Shown here: positions 32,806-41,760 of the stretch, one piece after another
Numbering within the stretch: position 1 is the stretch's first letter
How the letters are laid out: each line of letters starts with the position of its first letter
DNA from: JAJDXW01 sp965202895
GTDB lineage: Bacteria > Pseudomonadota > Gammaproteobacteria > HK1
DNA: 64,000 nt
Assembly: GCA_965202895.1 (NCBI GenBank)
Contig: OZ241901.1
Coordinates: 1,798,001-1,862,000 of the forward strand
Reading direction: 5' to 3'
Translations under genes and position numbers: made by a program
Notes under the pieces: model-generated
What the model saw: only the letters and a program-made list of their open reading frames with translations
The model's database searches: none
What the model was told of the DNA's origin: nothing

Positions 32806-33534
32806 TCAGCCCGCGGCGTAGCCGCCGTCCACGTTCAGGATGGCCCCGGTCACGAACGCGGCGGCGGGCGAGGCGAGAAAGAGGACCGGCCCCGCGACGT
32901 CCTCCGGCGCCCCCCACCGGCCCATCGGGGTGCGGGCGACGACGGCCGCGTAGTGCTCCGAGTCGCTTCGCCCGACCGCGGTCCCCGCGGTCGCGACGAA
33001 CCCGGGCGCGACGGCGTTGACCCGCACCCCGTGCCCGGCCCAGGCGATCGCGAGGGACCTGGTGAGCTGGTGCACCCCCGCCTTGGCCGCCCCGTAGGCG
33101 GGGACCTTCGGGCTCCCGAGGTATCCGTACATCGAGCCGATGTGGACGACGCACCCGCGGCTCGCCCGGAGGCAGGAGAGGAAGGCGGAGCAGAGGCGGT
33201 AGGCCCCGGTGAGGTTGAGGTCGACGAAACGCTCGAAGGATCCGACGCCGGGCGGCTGGCCGCGCTCCGAGCCGCCGGCGCAGTTGACCAGCACGTCGAG
33301 CCGCCCGGTGCGGGCGGCGAGGGCCTCCACCGCCCCCGTGTCGGTGACGTCGAGCCGCTCGTAGGGGTAGCGCCCGCGGTCGGGTTCGACCGGCGCCTCC
33401 TCGAGCCCGGTGATGGTGACCGCCGCCCCGCCCGCCCGGAATCCGGCCGCGACGGCGGCCCCGATCCCCCCGAGGCTCGCCCCGACGACGAGCACCGCCC
33501 GTCCCGAGAAGTCGAAGCAGCGCGAAGGGTCCAT
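32806..33534 (-). CDS. Short-chain dehydrogenase/reductase
   Basis: NAD(P)-dependent oxidoreductase of 242 aa. The nucleotide loop is VGASLGGIG (a variant of TGxxxGIG), followed by VNCAGG. The catalytic Ser lies in HIGSMYGYLG, and Tyr and Lys in YGAAK, with the C-terminal VNAVAPGFVAT and LNVDGGYAAG. The ATG at 33532-33534 is preferred to earlier in-frame codons because MDPSRCFDFSGRAVLVVG is the normal N-terminus. It diverges from the PhyH gene across a 190-bp region that contains a strong palindromic operator, and is 176 bp upstream of the ALDH gene. Confidence 0.9.
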   Translation of the reverse strand: MDPSRCFDFSGRAVLVVGASLGGIGAAVAAGFRAGGAAVTITGLEEAPVEPDRGRYPYERLDVTDTGAVEALAARTGRLDVLVNCAGGSERGQPPGVGSFERFVDLNLTGAYRLCSAFLSCLRASRGCVVHIGSMYGYLGSPKVPAYGAAKAGVHQLTRSLAIAWAGHGVRVNAVAPGFVATAGTAVGRSDSEHYAAVVARTPMGRWGAPEDVAGPVLFLASPAAAFVTGAILNVDGGYAAG

Positions 33535-33673
33535 CGGCGTCTCCTGGCGGCGTGGCCGGCGGCTCGGGTCGGCGCGGCGGCGCCACACCGCGCCCCGGCC
33601 CGGACTTGGCGGAGGATCACGGGCCGATGATCGCCGTCGGCGGATCGGGGCCGGCGGCCGCCCGGCTCCCTGA

Positions 33674-33698
33674 TCGATTGTCGACATTGTACAATCGA
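33674..33698. promoter_or_regulatory. Strong palindromic operator between divergent SDR and PhyH genes
   Basis: TCGATTGT (33674-33681) and ACAATCGA (33691-33698) are a perfect 8-bp inverted repeat with a 9-bp spacer, and the perfect 10-bp palindrome ATTGTACAAT (33686-33695) is nested in it. The left half contains ATTGTCGACA. This is the most AT-rich patch nearby, lying 27-51 bp upstream of the PhyH ATG. The TTGTNNACAA style recalls GntR/FadR-type operators. No regulator gene is seen in the window. Confidence 0.7.
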
Positions 33699-33724
33699 CC
33701 CGAAGGAGAGCCGCGCGACGGACG

Positions 33725-34591
33725 ATGGCCGGGTTGACGGCGAGCGAGATCGAGACCTACCGCCGGGACGGGCTGGTGGCGCCGTCGTTCCGCCTCGACG
33801 AGGCGAGGCTCCGACGCCTCGCCGCCGCCGTGGAGCGTCTCGTCGCCGCGAATCCCGACGTTCCCCCCGAGTACCTCATCGGCCCGCACGTCCCGCGGCC
33901 GGACGACCCCGATCCGGACCTCCATCGCGAGTTCCTCGACCTCTGCCTCGACCCCGCGATCCTGGACCTCGTGGAGTCGGCGATCGGGCCGGACGTCATC
34001 CTGTGGAGCAGCGGGGTGTTCTGCAAGCCCCCGCGTACCGGGCGCGCGGTGCCGTGGCATCAGGACGGGCGGTACTGGCCCCTGCGGCCCCTCGCGACCT
34101 GCTCGGTCTGGGTCGCCGTCGACGACTCGCGGCCCGAGAACGGCTGCCTGCGCTACATCCCGGGCTCGCACGCGGCGCGGCGCCTCTACCGCCACGAACA
34201 TGCCGGGGGCGGCGACCTCGTGCTCAACCGCCGGGTCTCGCCCTCGGAGTTCGATCCCGCGGCCGCGCGGGACGACGTCCTCCGCGCCGGCCAGCTCTCC
34301 CTGCACGACGTCTACCTCGTGCATGGGTCCAACCCCAACCGCACGGGACGCCGCCGCGCCGGGTACGTCATGCGCTACTTGCCGGGCACGTCCTTCTACG
34401 ACCGGGAGATGGAGGTCGGCCAGAGCTCCGACATCGGGGTCTCGGATTTCGCGATGCGTCCGATCTGGCTCGCCCGAGGGGTGGACCGGACCGGCCGCAA
34501 CGACTTCCGGATCGGTCATCCGCCGGGGGAGGGGCCGGGCTCCGTCCGTCCGTCCCCGTCCCTGCCCGCGTCCGCGCCGCTTCGATGCTGA
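33725..34591 (+). CDS. Phytanoyl-CoA dioxygenase (PhyH) family Fe(II)/2-oxoglutarate oxygenase
   Basis: Predicted to hydroxylate a small substrate using Fe(II), 2-oxoglutarate and O2; 288 aa. The metal triad is visible: His and Asp of WHQDGRYW (residues 112 and 114) and the distal His of YLVHGSNPNRT (about 200), with a following Arg cluster for 2-oxoglutarate. The central block TCSVWVAVDDSRPENGCLR and YIPGSH is typical of PhyH/EctD-like members. The C-terminus after about residue 265 is Pro/Ser/Gly-rich and probably not part of the fold. The ATG at 33725 has an AAGGAG unusually far upstream (16 bases). First gene of the plus-strand run to hyuB2. Confidence 0.88.
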   Translation: MAGLTASEIETYRRDGLVAPSFRLDEARLRRLAAAVERLVAANPDVPPEYLIGPHVPRPDDPDPDLHREFLDLCLDPAILDLVESAIGPDVILWSSGVFCKPPRTGRAVPWHQDGRYWPLRPLATCSVWVAVDDSRPENGCLRYIPGSHAARRLYRHEHAGGGDLVLNRRVSPSEFDPAAARDDVLRAGQLSLHDVYLVHGSNPNRTGRRRAGYVMRYLPGTSFYDREMEVGQSSDIGVSDFAMRPIWLARGVDRTGRNDFRIGHPPGEGPGSVRPSPSLPASAPLRC

Positions 34592-34720
34592 GCGCGGGGT
34601 CGGCGGGAACGGACTCCGGGCGGGGGGACGCGATCGGTCCGGACCCGGGGCGCGGGGCGGGAACGCGGCGGTAGGACGCGCCGGCGGAGCGGGGCGGGGC
34701 GCGGCAGGGCGGGGGGCCGG

Positions 34721-36349
34721 ATGCAGGGCGATCGCTACGACTACGTCGTCGTCGGCGCGGGCTCCGCGGGGTGCGCCCTCGCCGCCCGGCTGAGCGAGGA
34801 TGGACGCCGCTCGGTGCTGCTGGTCGAGGCGGGCGGCAAGGACGACGCGTTCTGGATCCCCATCCCGCTCGGGGTCGGGCGGCTCTACAACGACCGCCGC
34901 CTCCACTGGCCCTGCTCGACCGAGCCCGAGGCGGGGTTGGGGGGCCGGCGCATGTACCTTCCGGCCGGCCGGGTGCTCGGGGGGTCGAGCAGCATCAACG
35001 GGCTCCTCTTCGTGCGGGGGCCGGCCGAGGAGTACGACCGGTGGCGCGACGCGGGCTGCCCCGGTTGGGGGTGGGAGGACGTGGCGCCCTGTTTCCGCCG
35101 GCTCGAACACTATCCGACGGGCGACCCGGCCCACCGCGGCCGGGGCGGCCCCATCGGGGTCTCCGACCTGCCCCACCGCGATGCCTTGACCGAGGCGTTC
35201 CGCCTCGCGTGCGCCGCCCTCCAGGTTCCGGAGACCCCCGACTACAACGGCGCGCGCTACGAGGGGGTGGCGTACCTCCAGCTGTCCTCGTACCGCGGGC
35301 GGCGATCGAGCGCGGCGGCCGGGTACCTGCGGCCGGCCCGCGCCCGGCGGAACCTGGAGCTGGCCCTCGAATGCCGGGCGGCGTCGGTGGTGTTCGAAGA
35401 GGGCCGGGCGGCCGCCGTCGCCTGCCGGCTTCCCGACGGATCGGCGCGGCTCGTGCACGCGGTCCGGGAGGTGGTGCTCTCGGCCGGGGCGATGAACACC
35501 CCGCGGCTGCTCGAGCTCTCCGGCATCGGGGACGGGAAGCGTCTCGCGGCCCTCGGGGTCGAGGTCGTCCGCCATCTCCCGGGGGTGGGAGAGAACCTCC
35601 AGGACCACCTCAACACCCGCTTCGCCTATCGCTGCACCCGGCCCATCACGGTCAACGACGCGCTCCGGGACCGGTGGCGCGGGGCCGCGATGATGCTCCG
35701 TTACCTCCTCACCCGGCGGGGCCTCATGGCGACCCCCGGCGTATCGGTGCACGCCCTCGTCAGGAGCGGCCCGGACGCGGAGCGGGTCGACCTCAAGCTC
35801 CAGGTGACGCACCTGAGCGGGCGGACCCGCTACGCGATGACCGGGGAGCACGGGATCGACACGGTGTCCGGGTTCATGCTCGGCTCGACGCCCCTCCACC
35901 CGCGGTCGCGGGGGTCGGTGCACGCACGTTCCCCGGAGCCGGACGACCTCCCCGAGATCCGCGCGAACTACCTGGGCGACCCCGAGGACGCGGCCCTCGC
36001 GCTCCGGGGCGCGAGGTGGCTCAGGCGGATCGCCGCCGCGGCGCCCATGCGGGCGCTGATCGCGGAAGAGCTCCGTCCGGGGGACGAGGTGCGCGACGAC
36101 GAGGCGCTCGTCGAGTACATTCGCGCGACCGCGGAGACGAGCTGGCACCCGGCCGGGACCTGCCGCATGGGCGCGGGCTCGGACGCGATGGCGGTCGTCG
36201 ACCCCCGGCTCCGGGTGCGGGGGGTCGCGGGGCTTCGGGTCGCGGATGCGTCGGTCATGCCCCACCTCGTGTCCCCGAACCCGAACGCGGCGGCGATGAT
36301 GATCGGCGAGCGCGGCGCGGACCTCATCCGCGAAGACCACGGAGGATGA
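34721..36349 (+). CDS. GMC-family FAD-dependent alcohol oxidase/dehydrogenase
   Basis: Glucose-methanol-choline oxidoreductase of 542 aa, choline-dehydrogenase-like. The FAD-binding motif VVVGAGSAGCALAARLSE is at residues 9-26, followed by RVLGGSSSINGLLFVRG, the GMC signature. AGAMNTPRLLELSGIG and the C-terminal active-site His of TSWHPAGTCRMG (about 476) and Asn in SPNPNAAAM follow. It would oxidise a primary alcohol to the aldehyde, which the ALDH at 31-33 kb could finish. The 129 bp before it (34592-34720) are GC-rich filler. It is one base from the next gene. Confidence 0.94.
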   Translation: MQGDRYDYVVVGAGSAGCALAARLSEDGRRSVLLVEAGGKDDAFWIPIPLGVGRLYNDRRLHWPCSTEPEAGLGGRRMYLPAGRVLGGSSSINGLLFVRGPAEEYDRWRDAGCPGWGWEDVAPCFRRLEHYPTGDPAHRGRGGPIGVSDLPHRDALTEAFRLACAALQVPETPDYNGARYEGVAYLQLSSYRGRRSSAAAGYLRPARARRNLELALECRAASVVFEEGRAAAVACRLPDGSARLVHAVREVVLSAGAMNTPRLLELSGIGDGKRLAALGVEVVRHLPGVGENLQDHLNTRFAYRCTRPITVNDALRDRWRGAAMMLRYLLTRRGLMATPGVSVHALVRSGPDAERVDLKLQVTHLSGRTRYAMTGEHGIDTVSGFMLGSTPLHPRSRGSVHARSPEPDDLPEIRANYLGDPEDAALALRGARWLRRIAAAAPMRALIAEELRPGDEVRDDEALVEYIRATAETSWHPAGTCRMGAGSDAMAVVDPRLRVRGVAGLRVADASVMPHLVSPNPNAAAMMIGERGADLIREDHGG

Positions 36350-36350
36350 G

Positions 36351-37790
36351 ATGGCGGAGCGGGCGGCTTCCGGAGCGGCGGCGGGCGAATCGAATTCCGG
36401 GTCGGCGCGGGCTTCCGAAGGGGAGGCGGGCCCGGACCCCGGCTCGGGGGCGGGTGCGGGCCCGGGCGGGGCGCCGCACGACGAGACGGAGGAGCTGCTG
36501 CGCACCGCGGAGCGCTGCCTGCCGGGCGGCGTGCTCGGCCGGCACCGCTACCCCGAGGAGATCGATCACATCCCGGTCGAGGGGAGGGGCGCGCGGATCG
36601 TCGACAGCCGCGGGCGGCGCTTCATCGACTACTCCTGCGGCGGCGGCTCCCTCATCCTCGGCTACGGCCACCCCGCGGTCGTCGAGGCGGTCCAGCGCCA
36701 GGCCGCCCGCTCGATGCAGTTCGTGAGCATCCGCAATCCGCTCGCGATCCGCCTCGCCGAGCGCTTCACCGACATGGTCCGCTGGGCGGATCGGGTCCGG
36801 TTCGCCCTCTCGGGCGCCGAGGCGGTGATGTTCGCGCTCCGCCTCGCGCGGGCCTTCACCGGGCGCGAGAAGGTGCTCAAATTCGACGGCGCCTATCACG
36901 GGAACTGCGACTACGGCCTCTGGGACGCGGCGCCGGCGGGCGGGGCCGGGGCCGGCGAGGGTGTGGGCGCGGGCGGGAGCGCGGGAGGGCCGGCGCCGGG
37001 CTCGGCCGGGATCCCGCGCGCGATCGGAGACCTCGTCCGGGTTGCCCCCTACAACGACCTCGAAGCGGCGCGCCGGGTGGTGCGGGCGGAGTGGCGCTCG
37101 CTCGCCGCGGTCATCGTCGAGCCCGTGCAGCGGAGCTACGCCGCGCACCCCGAATTCCTCGCCGGGCTCCGGGAGGTCTGCACCGCGCACGGCGTCGCCC
37201 TCGTCTTCGACGAGGTGGTCACCGGCTTTCGCCACGCGCTGGGGGGAGCGGCCGAGGTATTCGACGTCGACCCCGACCTCGGCGCGTTCGGCAAGGCGCT
37301 CGGGGGCGGGGCGCCCATCTCGGCCGTGGCGGGGCGGGCGGAGGTCATGGACCACGCCGACCCGCGGCGAGGCGACGCGGCGTCCGGGTACGCCTACGTC
37401 ACGACCTCCCAGGCCGGGAACCCCCTCGCGGCGGCGGCGGCCCTCGCCACCTTGCGCGAGCTCGCCCGGCCCGGGGTGCTGGAAGGCCTGCACGCGCGCG
37501 CCGCGGCCCTCAAGGAGGGGCTCCGGGACCTCGTCCGGCGGCGCGGGCTCGAGGCGCAGGTCGTCGGCTTCGGCCCGCTCTGGGACGTCGCCTTCTCGCC
37601 CCGGCCGATCTTCGACCGGCGAAGCGCCGCGCGCGCCGACGCGGCCCGCCACCTCCGCTTCCACGTCGGGCTCATTCGCCACGGGGTCATGGTGCGGGCG
37701 GGCGGGCGGAGCTACTTCTCGACCGCCCACCGCGAGGGCGAGATCGAGGAGACGCTCCGCGCGGCGGAGCGCGCCCTCGACGAGCGATAG
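36351..37790 (+). CDS. Class III aminotransferase (glutamate-1-semialdehyde-aminomutase-like) with low-complexity inserts
   Basis: PLP enzyme of 479 aa. Core features are the N-terminal RCLPGGVLGRHR, then DSRGRRFIDYSCGGGSLILG and GAEAVMFALRLARAFTGR. The PLP Asp is in LVFDEVVTGFRH and the Schiff-base Lys is 315 (GAFGKALGGGAPISA). It resembles GSA aminomutase and related transaminases acting on amino acids or amines. Two anomalies are clear: a 40-residue Ala/Gly/Ser/Glu leader before the fold begins, and a Gly/Ala/Pro insert (about residues 199-224) inside the catalytic domain, both from GC-rich microrepeats. The frame is intact. The ATG at 36351 follows the GMC stop by one base, so translation is coupled. 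Confidence 0.9.
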   Translation: MAERAASGAAAGESNSGSARASEGEAGPDPGSGAGAGPGGAPHDETEELLRTAERCLPGGVLGRHRYPEEIDHIPVEGRGARIVDSRGRRFIDYSCGGGSLILGYGHPAVVEAVQRQAARSMQFVSIRNPLAIRLAERFTDMVRWADRVRFALSGAEAVMFALRLARAFTGREKVLKFDGAYHGNCDYGLWDAAPAGGAGAGEGVGAGGSAGGPAPGSAGIPRAIGDLVRVAPYNDLEAARRVVRAEWRSLAAVIVEPVQRSYAAHPEFLAGLREVCTAHGVALVFDEVVTGFRHALGGAAEVFDVDPDLGAFGKALGGGAPISAVAGRAEVMDHADPRRGDAASGYAYVTTSQAGNPLAAAAALATLRELARPGVLEGLHARAAALKEGLRDLVRRRGLEAQVVGFGPLWDVAFSPRPIFDRRSAARADAARHLRFHVGLIRHGVMVRAGGRSYFSTAHREGEIEETLRAAERALDER

Positions 37791-37933
37791 CGTGCGCGCG
37801 GCGCCCCGTCTCCCGCGCGGCGGCCCGCCTCGGCCGGAGGGGGCGGCCCGCCGGGCCGCCCCCTCTCGCCTCGGGGCAGGGCCGTGCGGCGACTTCGGCC
37901 CACCGCGGCGCCCCGGTGAACCGGGGCGCTGAC

Positions 37934-40078
37934 GTGACGGCGCGGGGCGGACGCGCGGGGAGCGGGCTCTCCGTCTGCGTCGACATCGGGGGGACGTTCA
38001 CCGACGCGGTCCTGATGGACGACGAAGGGGCGGTGCTCGCCTCCGAGAAGGTGTTCACGACGAGCGGGGACCTCTCCTCGGGGGCCGTCGAGGGGGTCCG
38101 GCGCCTCCTCGCGGGGAGCGGGATCGAGCCGGCGGCGGTGGGCGAGGTGGTCCACGCGACCACCTGGACCTCCAACACCATGATCGAACGGACCGGGGCC
38201 CGGACCGCGCTCCTGACCACGGCCGGGTTCCGCGACGTCCTGGAGCTCGGCCGGGAGTCCCGTTACGACGTCTACGACCTCTTCATCGAGCTTCCACGGC
38301 CTCTCGTGCCCCGCCGCCTTCGCTTGGAGGTCGACGAGCGGCTGGATGCGCACGGGCGGGTCGTGCGTCCACCGGACCCGGCGCGGGTCCGCGCGCTGGC
38401 GGGGCGTCTCGCGGAGGAGGGGGTGGAGGCGGTCGCCGTCTGCCTGCTCCACGCCTACCGCAACCCCGTGCACGAGCACGCGGTCCGCGAACGCCTTCGC
38501 GAATGCGGGTTCGCGGGGCCGATCGTGCTGTCGAGCGACGTCTGCCCCGAGATCCGCGAGTACGAGCGGACCGCGACCACGGTCGCCAACGCGTACCTGT
38601 ACCCCCGGATCGCGGCGTATCTGCGGACGTTCGAGCGGCGTCTCGCGGAGGATGGTGTCGTCGCCCCGCTCAGCCTCTTCTCGTCCTATGGCGGGCGGCT
38701 CACCCCGGCGACGGCCGGGCGCCGCCCGGTGGAGATGCTCGAGTGCGGGGCGGCGGCGGGCGTGCTGACCGCGGCCGCGGCCGCGAAGCAGGTCGGCTGG
38801 CCGCGGGCCCTCTCCTTCGACATGGGGGGGACGACGGCCAAGGCGGCGATCATTCGCGGCGGTCGCCCGCGGCTCACCCGGAGCTACGAGGTGGCGCGGC
38901 TCGCGCGCTTCATGCCGGGGAGCGGCCTTCCGGTGGCCGCGAGCGCGGTGGACCTCATCGAGATCGGCGCGGGCGGCGGCAGCATCGCCGCCGTCGATGC
39001 CCTCGGGCTCGTCACCGTCGGCCCCGAGAGCGCGGGGAGCGAGCCGGGCCCCGCGTGCTACGGGCGGGGCGGACGCCGGCCGACGGTGGCCGACGCGGAC
39101 CTCGTGCTCGGCTACCTCGGGGCCGGAGCGGCGGAGGAGAGCGGCGACCTCCGCCTCGACCCCGATCTCGCCCGCGAGGCCGTCGGGCGCGAGGTCGCGG
39201 GACCGCTCGGGCGCCCGGTCGAGGACGCGGCGATGGCCGTCCACGACGTCGTCGTCGAGCAGATGGCGCGGGCGGCGCGCCTCCACGCGGTGGCGCACGG
39301 GGAGGACCCGCGCAGGCTCCGCATCGTCGCCTTCGGGGGCGCAGGTCCGGTGCATGCGTGCGCGCTCGCGCGGCGGCTCGGCGCGCCCGAGGTGCTCGTC
39401 ATGCCGGGGGCGGGGGTCGGGGCGGCGGTCGGGCTCGGCCTCGCCCCCGCGGTGTGCGTCGCGGCGCGGTCGCGCCTCGGCCCGGTGGACGAGGTCGACT
39501 GGCCGGCGGCCGGGTCCCTCGTCGCCGAGATGCGGGCCGAGGCGCTGCGCGACATGGGCCTCCCCGAGGCGGCCGCCGTCGAGGCGTCGGTCTCCGTCGA
39601 CATGCGATACCGCGGCCAGGGCTACGAGGTCAACGTGCCGTTCCGGGGCCCGCCCTACGGCGGGGGCTCGGGAGCGGCGCTCGCCGCCGCCTTCGCGGCC
39701 GCCTACCGCGAGCACTACGGGCGGGACAACCCCGGAGCGGCGGCGGAGGTCGTGAGCTGGCGCCTCGAAGTCCGAAGCGGCGCCTTGCAGATGCCGGGAG
39801 CGGCGGCCGGAGACGCGGAGGCCGCCTCCGGGGGCGGCCGCTTCGCCCCCGGTTCGGCGCCGGCCTCCGCCCTCGTCCTCCGGCGCCCGGTGCGTTTCGA
39901 CGACCGCTACGTCGACACCCCGGTCCATCGGCGGGAAGGGCTCCGTCCGGGGGAACGGCATCCGGGGCCCGCCCTCGTCGTCGAGCGGCAGACCACCACG
40001 GTGGTGACGCCGGGGGCCCGGTTCGGGGTCGACGCATTCGGGAACCTGCGGATCCACCTCGACGGAGACGGGCGATGA
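37934..40078 (+). CDS. hyuA: Hydantoinase/5-oxoprolinase A-type subunit (HyuA), copy 2
   Basis: ATP-binding subunit of a second hydantoinase/oxoprolinase-type enzyme, 714 aa from GTG at 37934; a GTG at 37916 is also possible. ATPase motifs are CVDIGGTFTDAVLMDD, LSFDMGGTTAKAAII, and LIEIGAGGGSIAAVDALG. The SNTMIERTGARTALL and FGGAGPVHACALARRLG blocks match family members. Compared with copy 1 it lacks the Gly/Glu insert at the same place but has a shorter Ala/Gly stretch (PGAAAGDAEAASGGG) near the C-terminus. It lies 143 bp after the aminotransferase gene and overlaps hyuB2 (ATGA). The substrate is unknown and probably differs from that of copy 1. Confidence 0.93.
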   Translation: MTARGGRAGSGLSVCVDIGGTFTDAVLMDDEGAVLASEKVFTTSGDLSSGAVEGVRRLLAGSGIEPAAVGEVVHATTWTSNTMIERTGARTALLTTAGFRDVLELGRESRYDVYDLFIELPRPLVPRRLRLEVDERLDAHGRVVRPPDPARVRALAGRLAEEGVEAVAVCLLHAYRNPVHEHAVRERLRECGFAGPIVLSSDVCPEIREYERTATTVANAYLYPRIAAYLRTFERRLAEDGVVAPLSLFSSYGGRLTPATAGRRPVEMLECGAAAGVLTAAAAAKQVGWPRALSFDMGGTTAKAAIIRGGRPRLTRSYEVARLARFMPGSGLPVAASAVDLIEIGAGGGSIAAVDALGLVTVGPESAGSEPGPACYGRGGRRPTVADADLVLGYLGAGAAEESGDLRLDPDLAREAVGREVAGPLGRPVEDAAMAVHDVVVEQMARAARLHAVAHGEDPRRLRIVAFGGAGPVHACALARRLGAPEVLVMPGAGVGAAVGLGLAPAVCVAARSRLGPVDEVDWPAAGSLVAEMRAEALRDMGLPEAAAVEASVSVDMRYRGQGYEVNVPFRGPPYGGGSGAALAAAFAAAYREHYGRDNPGAAAEVVSWRLEVRSGALQMPGAAAGDAEAASGGGRFAPGSAPASALVLRRPVRFDDRYVDTPVHRREGLRPGERHPGPALVVERQTTTVVTPGARFGVDAFGNLRIHLDGDGR

Positions 40079-41760
40079 CGACGACCGGGCATCCGGGATC
40101 GAACGACCGGCCGGCGGCGGGCGGCCGCCCGAAGTCGGAGAGGAGCGGGCTCTCGCCGGGCGACGTCGAGGTCGTCTGGAGCCGACTCCTCTCGATCATG
40201 GACGAGGCGGCGGCCACCATGATCCGCACCGCCTACTCCATCACCATCCGCGAATCGAAGGACCTCGCGGTAGTGGTGTTCGACCGCAAGGGGCGGGCGC
40301 TCGCCGAGTCGGCCATCGCGAGCCCCTCCTTCATCGGCACCCTGCCGCGAACCCTCGACGCATTCCTCGCGGAGTACCCGGCGGCGGACTGGCGCGATGG
40401 GGACCTCGTCATCACCAACGATCCGTGGATCGGGTCCGGCCACCTCCAGGACGTCACCATGGCGGCCCCGATCCTCGCCGGCCGCACCCTCGTCGGATTC
40501 GTCGCGATCTCGGCCCACGGGCCGGACATCGGGGGCACCCTCTACTCCGCCCTGAGCCGCGAGATCTTCGAGGAGGGGCTCCGGATCCCGGTCACCCGCT
40601 ACGCGCGCGGCGGGCGCCGCGACCCGCTCGTCCGGCGCTTCATCACGAGCAACGTGCGGGTGCCGGACAAGGTCATCGGGGACCTCGAGGGGATGGCGGC
40701 CTGCTGCCGGCGCGCGAGCCGGCAGGTGCTCGAGCTCGCCGGCGAGTACGGGGAGCAGCGCTACGCGCGGATCGCGGGCGAGATCGTGGCCCGCTCGGCG
40801 AGGGCCGTCCGCGCCGCCGTGGAGGCGGCGCCGCGGGGCGCGTGGACGAGCGAAGTGACCGCGGCCGGTTTCGACGCGGAGCTCGCGATCCGCTGCCGCG
40901 TCACCCTCGACGGCAAGGGGGCGGCCGTCGACTACGAGGGAACCGCGCCGGCCCAGCCGCTCGGCATCAACGTCCCCTACTGCTACACGTATGCCCACAC
41001 CGTCTATCCGCTCAAGTGCGTGTTCGGGCCGGGCATCCCGAACAACCACGGGACCGCCGCGCCCTTCGCGGTCACCGCCCCCGCGGGCTCGATCCTCAAC
41101 CCGGACTTCCCGGCCGCGGTGAGCGCCCGGCACCTCACCGGGCAGTTCCTGAGCGCGGCGGTGCTGCTCGCCCTCGCGGAGGCCCTGCCGGACCGGGTCA
41201 TCGCGGAGAGCGGCGTGCCGCGGCCCCAGGTGGTGTTCAGCGGAACGACCGCCCCGGGGGCGCGCTTCGTCGAGCACGTCTTCGTCTCGAGCGGCGTCGG
41301 CGCCGGGCGCGGCAACGACGGGCCGCACGCCCTCTGCTACCCGACCAACACCTCCAATACGCCGGTCGAGATCCTGGAGTCGCTGACCCCGCTCGTCGTC
41401 GAGCGGAAGGAGATCCGGGCCGGGAGCGGCGGGGCCGGCGCCCGGCGGGGAGGCTGCGGCCAGGTGTTCGTGGTGCGGAACGGGGGCGAGACCCCGATCC
41501 GCCTGTCCATGCTCGCGGACCTCACCCACCGGGGCGCACGGGGTCTCGCGGGGGGAGAGGACGGCGCCCCGGCCGCCTTCGCCGTCGACGGCCGCCCCAT
41601 TGCGGACAAGTCGGTGCTCGACCTCCCGCCCGGCTCGGCGCTCCGCATCGACGCGGCGGGCGGCGGCGGCTTCGGCCCGCCCGCGGACCGTCCCGCCCCG
41701 CTCGCCGCCGCCGACCGCCGGGGCGGGTACCTGGCCGACGCCTCCGGCGAGGACGCCTGA
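40075..41760 (+). CDS. hyuB: Hydantoinase/5-oxoprolinase B-type subunit (HyuB), copy 2
   Basis: B subunit paired with HyuA2, 561 aa. Motifs in order: VVWSRLLSIMDEAAATMIRT, VFDRKGRALAESAIASP, ITNDPWIGSGHLQDVTM, SAHGPDIGGTLYS, GTAPAQPLGINVPYCYTYAH, and the C-terminal RAGSGGAGARRGGCGQVF and GGGFGPPADR. The ATG at 40075 overlaps the hyuA2 stop. A Ser/Pro/Arg-rich leader of about 25 residues precedes the conserved LSPGDVEVVW. It is the last gene of the plus-strand PhyH-GMC-aminotransferase-HyuAB run. Beyond it base composition drops and the toxin/antitoxin-like islet begins. Confidence 0.93.
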   Translation: MTTTGHPGSNDRPAAGGRPKSERSGLSPGDVEVVWSRLLSIMDEAAATMIRTAYSITIRESKDLAVVVFDRKGRALAESAIASPSFIGTLPRTLDAFLAEYPAADWRDGDLVITNDPWIGSGHLQDVTMAAPILAGRTLVGFVAISAHGPDIGGTLYSALSREIFEEGLRIPVTRYARGGRRDPLVRRFITSNVRVPDKVIGDLEGMAACCRRASRQVLELAGEYGEQRYARIAGEIVARSARAVRAAVEAAPRGAWTSEVTAAGFDAELAIRCRVTLDGKGAAVDYEGTAPAQPLGINVPYCYTYAHTVYPLKCVFGPGIPNNHGTAAPFAVTAPAGSILNPDFPAAVSARHLTGQFLSAAVLLALAEALPDRVIAESGVPRPQVVFSGTTAPGARFVEHVFVSSGVGAGRGNDGPHALCYPTNTSNTPVEILESLTPLVVERKEIRAGSGGAGARRGGCGQVFVVRNGGETPIRLSMLADLTHRGARGLAGGEDGAPAAFAVDGRPIADKSVLDLPPGSALRIDAAGGGGFGPPADRPAPLAAADRRGGYLADASGEDA

